NCBI GenBank assembly: GCA_009392075.1
Contig: VFHG01000145.1
Coordinates: forward strand, 1 to 12,232
Length of the DNA: 12,232 bases
Source: SAR202 cluster bacterium
GTDB taxonomy: Bacteria > Chloroflexota > Dehalococcoidia > UBA3495
Direction of reading: 5' to 3'
In this document: one piece after another, positions 6,953 through 12,232 of the stretch
Layout: each line of letters starts with the position of its first letter
How positions within the stretch are numbered: the first letter of the stretch is position 1
The notes under the pieces: generated by a model
The model's input: only the letters and a program-made list of their open reading frames with translations
Database searches by the model: none
What the model was told of the DNA's origin: nothing
Translations under genes and position numbers: made by a program

Positions 6953-8175
6953 CAACCAAATTTAACGTCAACCAGATCCGGGACGATTTCCCCATCTTGA
7001 AGCAGATGGTGAATGGTAACCCGCTGGTCTACTTGGACAACGGCGCGACGTCGCAGAAGCCGCAGTCCGTGATTGATGCCATCGTCGATTACTACACCAC
7101 TACCAACTCCAATGTGCACCGCGGCGTCCATACCATGAGCCAGCAGGCGACTGACGGCTATGAGGGCGCACGAACCAAGATCCGGAAGTTCATCAACGCC
7201 CGCGACGACAAGGAAGTAATTTACACTAGGAACACCACGGAAGGGATCAACCTGGTGGCTTATTCCTACGGGCGGCAGAACATAGGCCCTGGCGACGACA
7301 TCATCGTCTCCAACATGGAGCATCACTCCAACATAGTTCCTTGGCAGATGTTGTGCGAGGAAAAGGGAGCCAATCTGCGGGTCGTGCCGATCGACGACTC
7401 CGGAGAACTGCGCATGGACGAGTACGAAAAAATGCTCAGTCCCCGCACCAAGCTGGTCTCCATCACCCATGTATCCAATGCTTTGGGCACCATCCTACCC
7501 GCCGCCCAGATAGTGAAGATGGCTCACGCCCACAGCGCGCCAGTCTTGCTAGACGGCGCTCAAGCAGTCCCACACATGCCTGTGGATATGCAGGAACTCG
7601 ACTGCGATTTCTACGTGTTTTCCGGCCACAAATTATTCGGACCCACCGGCATCGGTATTCTCTACGGCAAGGCCGAGTACCTGGAGGCCATGCCGCCCTT
7701 CCTTGGCGGCGGCGAGATGATCAAGTCGGTTACCTTTGAAAAGACCATCTACAACGACCTGCCCTACAAATTCGAGGGCGGCACACCAGATATCGCTGGA
7801 GCCATCGGATTGGGCGCGGCCATCGACTACGTAAATAACCTGGGCTTTGACCAGATCACCGCTCACGAGGACGAGCTGCTTCGGTACGGCACCGACGCTC
7901 TGTCATCAATTGAAGGGCTAAAGATAATCGGCACGGCCGGCCATAAAGCCGGTATTCTGTCTTTCGTGATGGACAAAGCCCACCCCCACGACATCGGGAC
8001 GATTCTGGACGAACAAGGCATCGCCGTACGGACCGGCCACCACTGCGCCCAGCCGGTGATGCAGCGCTTCCAGATACCCGCCACCGCCCGGGCTTCCCTC
8101 GCGTTCTACAACACCAAGGAAGACATAGACGCGTTGATTAAGGGCATCGACCGGGTTTTAGAGGTGTTCAGTTAA
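6949..8175 (+). CDS. sufS: Cysteine desulfurase SufS (group II, SufU-dependent type)
   Basis: SufS is a PLP-dependent enzyme that converts L-cysteine to L-alanine and holds the released sulfur as a persulfide. The 408-residue protein carries the PLP lysine K228 in FSGHKLFGPTG, cofactor-binding H125/H126 in MEHHSN, D202 in LLDGAQAV, and the catalytic Cys366 in RTGHHCAQP. The tight RxGHHCAQP loop is that of group II enzymes, which need a partner such as SufU or SufE. His347 in HPHD lies 19 residues before the catalytic Cys, the same spacing as the B. subtilis SufS His that takes over a zinc ligand position from SufU during sulfur transfer. This agrees with sufU being the next gene. The start overlaps sufD by 4 bases and the stop shares one base with the sufU ATG, implying coupled translation. 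Confidence 0.97.
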   Translation: MTTKFNVNQIRDDFPILKQMVNGNPLVYLDNGATSQKPQSVIDAIVDYYTTTNSNVHRGVHTMSQQATDGYEGARTKIRKFINARDDKEVIYTRNTTEGINLVAYSYGRQNIGPGDDIIVSNMEHHSNIVPWQMLCEEKGANLRVVPIDDSGELRMDEYEKMLSPRTKLVSITHVSNALGTILPAAQIVKMAHAHSAPVLLDGAQAVPHMPVDMQELDCDFYVFSGHKLFGPTGIGILYGKAEYLEAMPPFLGGGEMIKSVTFEKTIYNDLPYKFEGGTPDIAGAIGLGAAIDYVNNLGFDQITAHEDELLRYGTDALSSIEGLKIIGTAGHKAGILSFVMDKAHPHDIGTILDEQGIAVRTGHHCAQPVMQRFQIPATARASLAFYNTKEDIDALIKGIDRVLEVFS

Positions 8176-8621
8176 TGGCCGGTCTTAGCGACCTTTACCA
8201 GGAGATTCTCCTGGAGCACAACAGCAAGCCCCGCAACTTCAAGAAAGTTGATGACGCGAGCCAGACGGCTGACGGCTACAATCCCCTTTGCGGCGATCAG
8301 ATCACCCTCTATCTCAAGGTCGTTGACGGGGTGATTGATGACGTCGGGTTCCAGGGCTCCGGCTGCGCCATCTCCCGGGCCTCGGCATCCATGATGACCC
8401 AGAGCATCAAGGGTCAGAGTCTCGAGAAAGCCCAAGAGATCTTCGAAGCTTTCCACTACATGATCACCGAACCTGGCGGCGAGATTGATCTGGACACGCT
8501 GGGTGACCTGGAAACCCTCTCTGGCATCAACGAATTTCCCACCCGCATCAAGTGCGCCGTTCTAGCCTGGCACACCATGAACGCGGCCCTCTCCGGTGAA
8601 TCAGAAGTAACGACTGAGTAA
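8175..8621 (+). CDS. sufU: Zinc-dependent sulfurtransferase SufU
   Basis: SufU accepts persulfide sulfur from SufS and passes it to the SufBCD scaffold. The 148-residue protein has the three zinc-binding cysteines and Asp of the family: C39 and D41 in NPLCGDQ, C64 in GSGCAISRASAS, and C127 in RIKCAVL. The 25-residue and 63-residue spacings closely match B. subtilis SufU, and the long stretch between the second and third cysteines separates SufU from the IscU scaffold. C39 is the residue expected to leave zinc and receive sulfur when the SufS His takes its place. The ATG shares its A with the sufS stop (TAATG). No sufE gene is seen, so this is the expected SufS partner. Confidence 0.96.
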   Translation: MAGLSDLYQEILLEHNSKPRNFKKVDDASQTADGYNPLCGDQITLYLKVVDGVIDDVGFQGSGCAISRASASMMTQSIKGQSLEKAQEIFEAFHYMITEPGGEIDLDTLGDLETLSGINEFPTRIKCAVLAWHTMNAALSGESEVTTE

Positions 8622-8711
8622 AAGGCCGGCGTAGCCTTGGTTCATTCGGAACGGTTGCCTACTTACCCTGTGCTAAGCTGAATACGATTTTTCCTTTGGC
8701 TGATTGAGATT

Positions 8712-9170
8712 ATGCCCCAACTGCCAGACGTCCCTTTAGACGGCCTCTACGGCGACTTAGTCATGGAACACTTCCGTAGCCCTCGCAACAGCGCGCCTAT
8801 CAATGACGCCGATGTGGAAGCAGAAGAGTTCAATCCCTTCTGCGGTGACCGGGCTATCTTGCAACTCAAGCTGGACGGCCAAGGCAACGTATCCGGCGTA
8901 AGCGCCCGTGCCGAAGGCTGCTCCATAATCCAGGCAGCAGCCTCCATGCTCTCCGGACTGCTGGACGGCAAATCTCTGCCCGAGGTGGAAGAACTGGGTG
9001 AGCGGTTCCGGGACGCTATGAAGAACGGCGCCGATGGCGATGAGGCTGCATTAGGCGACCTCTTGGCTCTACAGGTAGTGCGGCAATACCCGGTGCGGAT
9101 AAAATGTGCTCTACTGCCCCTGACGGCCCTGGAGGAGGGCATCAAGGATTACCGGAAGAAATCTCACTAA
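8712..9170 (+). CDS. Second SufU-like protein (divergent tandem paralogue)
   Basis: This 152-residue protein belongs to the SufU/IscU fold family and is clearly diverged from the SufU encoded just upstream. It keeps all zinc ligands: C44 and D46 in NPFCGDR, C70 in AEGCSIIQAAAS, and C132 in RIKCALL. The 26- and 62-residue spacings are of the SufU type, so it is not an IscU. The N-terminus (YGDLVMEHFRSPRNSAPI) keeps the usual motif of LYxxxIxxHxxxPRN. It therefore looks functional, perhaps as an alternative sulfur acceptor or for a different target; this is inference. It starts 90 bases after sufU with only a weak ribosome site, and I see no convincing promoter or terminator in that gap, so read-through from the suf promoter is likely. 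Its stop overlaps the stop of the convergent downstream gene. Confidence 0.9.
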   Translation: MPQLPDVPLDGLYGDLVMEHFRSPRNSAPINDADVEAEEFNPFCGDRAILQLKLDGQGNVSGVSARAEGCSIIQAAASMLSGLLDGKSLPEVEELGERFRDAMKNGADGDEAALGDLLALQVVRQYPVRIKCALLPLTALEEGIKDYRKKSH

Positions 9171-10855
9171 CGATCCAGCCAGGTCCTCGACCAAAAGTTG
9201 TACTCGGACAATGCTGTGTTGGGCTCGAACCCCTTCAAGTCGTTGCTGAACACCCAACGTGAAGCTGCGGTCACCGGGCTGAACAAGTAGGCTTGGTCCA
9301 ACACCCGGCGCTGAATCTCTACCAACTGTACCCGGCGTTCGGCATCGTCGAATTCGGCCGCCTGGGCCTCGATCATCGAGTCCAACTGAACATCGTCATG
9401 TCCGGCCAGGTTCCATTGGCCCTGACTATGCAAGAGCCCGAACAGGTAACTGTTGGTGGTCGAGGTTGGAGGTAAAGCACCCACTACCAGCTCGAAATCC
9501 CTGGCCGGTCCCATCACAAGGTCGTCGAACTGCACAGGGTTCATCCGCCGCAGTTCCGGCTTAAATCCCACGGAGGTTAGGTCGGTGAGCAGCCGTTCTT
9601 CCAGAGCTACATTCTCGCCGCCGGTCCTTTCGATGCGGACCGTAACCTCCAGCTTAACCGGCAGGCGCTGACCGGAATCGATCAGTAGCTGCCGGGCTTT
9701 GCCTGGGTCCGCGAAGAAGTTCTGGCGCATCTCCGACCGCTCCAAGAGCCAGTCGGCCTCTCTCACAGGTATGCCCACGCTGGCGAACCCTTGTCCCGAC
9801 CACACAGTGTCCAGATAATCCCAGGGATCAATGGCCTGGAACACGGCTTGCCTGACAGCAGCCTCTTTTAGGTTTGGCTTTTGGGAGTTCATCGCTAACA
9901 CCACACCTGACCCAGACCGGCGTGAAACAACCGACTGGAAATCAGGCTCGCCCTGCCGCACCATGTCCCATTCGATGGGGCCCACGGATAGGACATCGAC
10001 CAGACCGGCGCGGAACGCCGCTACTTTGTCGGACTCAACCGTACCCGGAGGATCGGCCAGCGGCGCGGTGCGCATGACTGTAACGTCGAGTTGGTCTAGG
10101 AACGGCAGGCCTTCCTCGAAGTAGTTGTCGTTTCGCACGAATACCATATTTTCGCCCGGCCCGGTCTCCTGCCAGACCCATGGGCCAGTGCCGACTACCG
10201 GGGCATCTTTCAGGTTGCCATACATCGCCACAACTTCCCTCGCGACGATCTTGGCGTGTCCGTCGGCGAGGGCGAGCAGAGCATCTGCGTCTTCCAAATT
10301 TAGTTCGACCTTGAGCGTCAGAGCGTCTATCGCCCCGGCATTCCCGATGGATGACAAGAGAGCCGCATTGGGCCAACCGGGAGTCTTGAGTCGGTCCAGA
10401 CTGAACACCACGTCCTCTGCGTTCAGGAAACGACCGTTCACCGGCGCTATGTTCTGCCATTTGATACCGGGCCGTAGTTTAAAGACGAATGCTAGGTCTT
10501 CGTTCAATTCCCAGCTTTGGCACAGGTCGCATTCCAGCAGCAGGTTGGGCTGGTTGGTCCCCTGACCAGAACGGAGTCGCAACAGCCTGCTGTAGGCCAG
10601 ACCCGGCCCTAACGCTGCCAATGTTTCTTGGACCTCTTGATGGACGTCCCGGTGGGGTATCTGTGAGTCAGCGACGACCTTGAGCGTGCCGCCTGAGAAG
10701 CCGGACGGCGCCGGAGCAACAACCGCGGTGGGCATGGCAACGGGTACGTCATTGCTCACATTCGTGTCGGGAGAGGGCGTAGCGCTGGACGAGCAGCCGA
10801 TGGCTAACGCAGCAGCGCCGATGACTAAGAGCCGTTTAAACGAGAATAGTTTCAT
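9167..10855 (-). CDS. Family 5 (peptide/nickel-type) ABC solute-binding lipoprotein
   Basis: This 562-residue protein is a solute-binding protein of family 5 (OppA/DppA/NikA type), which captures peptides, metal chelates or sugars outside the cell for an ABC importer. The N-terminus has a basic start, a hydrophobic stretch LLVIGAAALAIG and a lipobox cysteine, C21; a Ser/Pro/Thr-rich linker to about residue 50 follows. Family patterns include GGTLKVVADS, FKLRPGIKWQN, NAEDVVFSLDRL, GTGPWVW and NDNYFEEGLPFLDQLDV. The frame is open to a TTG at 10879, but ATG 10853-10855 is preferred because it puts a normal signal peptide at the start. No permease or ATPase gene lies beside it, so its transporter partners are elsewhere and the ligand cannot be told. 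Its stop overlaps the convergent sufU-like stop by bases 9168-9169. Confidence 0.92.
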   Translation of the reverse strand: MKLFSFKRLLVIGAAALAIGCSSSATPSPDTNVSNDVPVAMPTAVVAPAPSGFSGGTLKVVADSQIPHRDVHQEVQETLAALGPGLAYSRLLRLRSGQGTNQPNLLLECDLCQSWELNEDLAFVFKLRPGIKWQNIAPVNGRFLNAEDVVFSLDRLKTPGWPNAALLSSIGNAGAIDALTLKVELNLEDADALLALADGHAKIVAREVVAMYGNLKDAPVVGTGPWVWQETGPGENMVFVRNDNYFEEGLPFLDQLDVTVMRTAPLADPPGTVESDKVAAFRAGLVDVLSVGPIEWDMVRQGEPDFQSVVSRRSGSGVVLAMNSQKPNLKEAAVRQAVFQAIDPWDYLDTVWSGQGFASVGIPVREADWLLERSEMRQNFFADPGKARQLLIDSGQRLPVKLEVTVRIERTGGENVALEERLLTDLTSVGFKPELRRMNPVQFDDLVMGPARDFELVVGALPPTSTTNSYLFGLLHSQGQWNLAGHDDVQLDSMIEAQAAEFDDAERRVQLVEIQRRVLDQAYLFSPVTAASRWVFSNDLKGFEPNTALSEYNFWSRTWLDR

Positions 10856-10894
10856 GACCGACACGTCCGTCCAATTCAACCGAAATCACAACCA

Positions 10895-10923
10895 ATTATA
10901 AGGCTGTGTGGCCGCTGGGCCAT
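10895..10923 (-). promoter_or_regulatory. Promoter candidate for the solute-binding protein
   Basis: The minus strand carries a perfect TATAAT (complement of 10895-10900) about 40 bases before the ATG. At a 17-base spacer the -35 would be ATGGCC, only 3 of 6. A short palindrome TGGCC-GCTG-GGCCA (10909-10922) falls in the spacer and -35. The transcript would start near 10888, between this gene and the membrane protein gene upstream. Confidence 0.4.
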
Positions 10924-10960
10924 GAGGGCGGCTATGCGTCCTACGGGCAGATTAAAGGGG

Positions 10961-12070
10961 TCAAAAGGTGTCAGTCGGTGGGTGGTGTGGCTGGGCTTGC
11001 AGCGGATCAGTGGGTAGCAGGTCGGGAGCGAGGCGTGTGGGGTTGCCGCGGCCCGTTATTGCCCAAGTTACGAAGACCATGATGGCAATCAAGATAGGGG
11101 GCATGAAGAGGATCGCATGAATCACCAGAGCAAACCCTAAAGCTTCACCGTCTCCCACCCCGATAGTGGTCAACAGATAAAAGACGGCAAACTCGAAGGT
11201 TCCTACCGAGGCAGGGAGGGACGGCACAAGGGCCACGAAAGTCAGAGTTCCGATCACCAACAGCGTGGCGACCAGCAGATTGATGTCTATTCCCATTCCG
11301 TGGGCCAATACCCAGGCCGATAGCCCTAACAACACCCAATATCCCAGGGTTAGCAAAAAAGACCATGTTAGGCGTACCCGTGCCCGTGTCAGATCTCTGA
11401 GCGACGATGAAGTGGATGCTAGCATCTGTAGGTGAGTGAGGCCGGGCCTAGACCCGAACCAGATGACCACCGGCACAGCCAGAACACTGATGACTGCGAT
11501 CAAGATGGCGCCGGCTATGTAAGGGGTGAGTCCCTTTAGGCTGGGCAGTACCATCAAGCCAACGCCTAAGAGAATCGCTGCGATCACAAAATCCAAGACC
11601 CTTTGGATTCCCAACGTGGCTGCGACCTCATCGCCTCGGACCCGGTATCTGACGGTGAGCATCAAAAATTGGGTGGCTTCGCTGATGATTTTAAGTGGCG
11701 AGACACTATTTAGGCCGATGCCGACGTTTTGCACCAAAAAAAGCCTGTGGAGCGGGACCTTGTCGCCGAGAAACAGCACCTGCCAGCGGAAGGCGCGCAT
11801 GGCGGTGGCGGCTGAGAATACGGCCAGGGAAAGCAACCCGTAGCCGATCGGGAAATCGCTAAAGGCAGATGAAAGGGAGCCCCATTCTACATCACGCACC
11901 ATAGCGATGCCGATGGCAGTGCCAACAACCAAGCCCAAGACCATCCGGAGCTTTGGCTGTAACAGGAATTTGTGGAGAACGCCGGCCGCTGATTTCAAAT
12001 CGCTATTCTTGAGCCAGTTGAGTTGAAGTTCGACAGACCCGTGTCTGTCGACTGTATATTCTGGCGGCAA
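10961..12070 (-). CDS. Flippase-like integral membrane protein (MprF N-terminal / UPF0104 family)
   Basis: The product is a hydrophobic protein of up to 369 residues with about seven or eight membrane segments, roughly at residues 43-58, 75-97, 110-122, 158-176, 183-205, 235-257, 264-282 and 310-337. Family features include the loop SVSPLKIISEATQFLML (122-138), which leads into GDEVAATLGIQRVLDF, and the late motif PSLPASVGTFEFAVFYLL, equivalent to the Pro/Gly-rich turn and Glu near the end of these proteins. Members include the lipid-flipping half of MprF and stand-alone homologues thought to handle lipids or glycolipids; this copy has no synthase domain. The C-terminal tail is Pro/His-rich. 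The first start is TTG 12070, with a stop codon just upstream in frame and no ribosome site. Starts at TTG 11998 or ATG 11944 are possible, and a hairpin at 12030-12051 argues for a later one. Confidence 0.85.
   Translation of the reverse strand: MPPEYTVDRHGSVELQLNWLKNSDLKSAAGVLHKFLLQPKLRMVLGLVVGTAIGIAMVRDVEWGSLSSAFSDFPIGYGLLSLAVFSAATAMRAFRWQVLFLGDKVPLHRLFLVQNVGIGLNSVSPLKIISEATQFLMLTVRYRVRGDEVAATLGIQRVLDFVIAAILLGVGLMVLPSLKGLTPYIAGAILIAVISVLAVPVVIWFGSRPGLTHLQMLASTSSSLRDLTRARVRLTWSFLLTLGYWVLLGLSAWVLAHGMGIDINLLVATLLVIGTLTFVALVPSLPASVGTFEFAVFYLLTTIGVGDGEALGFALVIHAILFMPPILIAIMVFVTWAITGRGNPTRLAPDLLPTDPLQAQPHHPPTDTF
12030..12051. repeat. Perfect 9-bp inverted repeat with a 4-base loop
   Basis: TCGACAGAC (12030-12038) and GTCTGTCGA (12043-12051) are perfect complements around CCGT. 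It lies just inside the longest reading of the flippase-like gene. It could be an operator or an RNA hairpin in the leader if translation starts further in. There is no T-run after it on either strand, so it is not a typical terminator of the upstream gene. Confidence 0.55.
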
Positions 12071-12178
12071 AACAGGTTAGTACTAGGTGATTTCAAGCTA
12101 CGCCCCGCGATTTCCTATGTCAATGAACCTGGCCCGCCCTTTGCCTGGGAATCACTTGCTGGGCTTAACCACCGGGAA

Positions 12179-12232
12179 CTATCGGGTCCGGGCCAGACCC
12201 TTCAGGTAGGCAATGTGGCCTTGGTGCTGGTA
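12179..12232 (-). CDS. C-terminal end of a probable DinB-like protein (cut by window edge)
   Basis: The last 17 codons of a minus-strand frame enter from the right edge and end at TAG (12179-12181). They read YQHQGHIAYLKGLARTR. A HxGHIxYLKGL-type ending is common in the four-helix DinB/DUF664-like superfamily, where the His is the third metal ligand. The stretch is too short for a firm call. The stop is 108 bases before the first possible start of the flippase-like gene, same strand; nothing else coding is seen between them. Confidence 0.45.
   Translation of the reverse strand, partial: YQHQGHIAYLKGLARTR

Noticed and set aside
6281..7470. Minus-strand open frames opposite sufD and sufS (159 and 194 codons).
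   Set aside because: They are shadows of the conserved plus-strand genes with no family features of their own.
8622..8638. Small stem AAGGC / GCCTT after sufU as a terminator separating the second sufU.
   Set aside because: The stem has only five pairs, a 7-base loop and no following T-run.
10909..10922. Stem TGGCC / GGCCA downstream of the flippase-like gene as a terminator.
   Set aside because: Five pairs only, no T-run on the minus strand; it falls inside the candidate promoter of the next gene.

Overview
The window reads as a chromosomal segment of a free-living, probably monoderm bacterium of moderate GC (mid-50s percent by eye). The SufU-type Fe-S system, the lipoprotein with a Ser/Pro/Thr-rich linker behind its lipobox, and the DUF1802 and transglutaminase-like genes would suit Chloroflexota (Dehalococcoidia/SAR202-like). 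That placement is inferred from protein flavour only; no rRNA or tRNA is present to test it. No mobile element, CRISPR array, tRNA, rRNA or attachment site was seen.

Left part (1-2922, all minus strand): a tatD-type metal-dependent hydrolase is followed after 5 bases by a LysR-type regulator, then a DUF1802 protein, then the N-terminal part of a transglutaminase-like protein that runs off the left edge. These may form one transcription unit read leftward from the 2923-3326 intergenic region.

Intergenic control region (2923-3326): a relatively AT-rich 404-base gap between divergent tatD and sufB. It holds suf promoter candidates, a 25-bp near-perfect palindrome closely resembling an IscR type-1 (Rrf2-family) operator over the predicted suf start, and four copies of a TTTCG(T/C)AAT-like motif, two of them forming a wider dyad.

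Centre (3327-9170, plus strand): a compact SUF iron-sulfur cluster assembly operon in the order sufB-sufC-sufD-sufS-sufU, with abutting or overlapping genes, followed 90 bases later by a second, divergent sufU paralogue. SufS takes sulfur from cysteine, SufU is the expected zinc-dependent sulfur acceptor, and SufBC2D is the scaffold and ATPase on which clusters are built. All key residues I looked for are present. The second SufU also keeps its three cysteines and aspartate, so the unit appears to carry two intact SufU-type proteins.

Right part (9167-12232, minus strand): an isolated family 5 (peptide/nickel type) solute-binding lipoprotein whose stop codon overlaps that of the second sufU tail to tail; an integral membrane protein of the flippase-like/MprF-N family; and the last 17 codons of a probable DinB-like protein entering from the right edge.

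The most notable points are the IscR-type operator with no Rrf2 regulator gene in view, the tandem SufU pair, and the repeated motif in the divergent control region. None of this amounts to a clearly new system on sequence reading alone.
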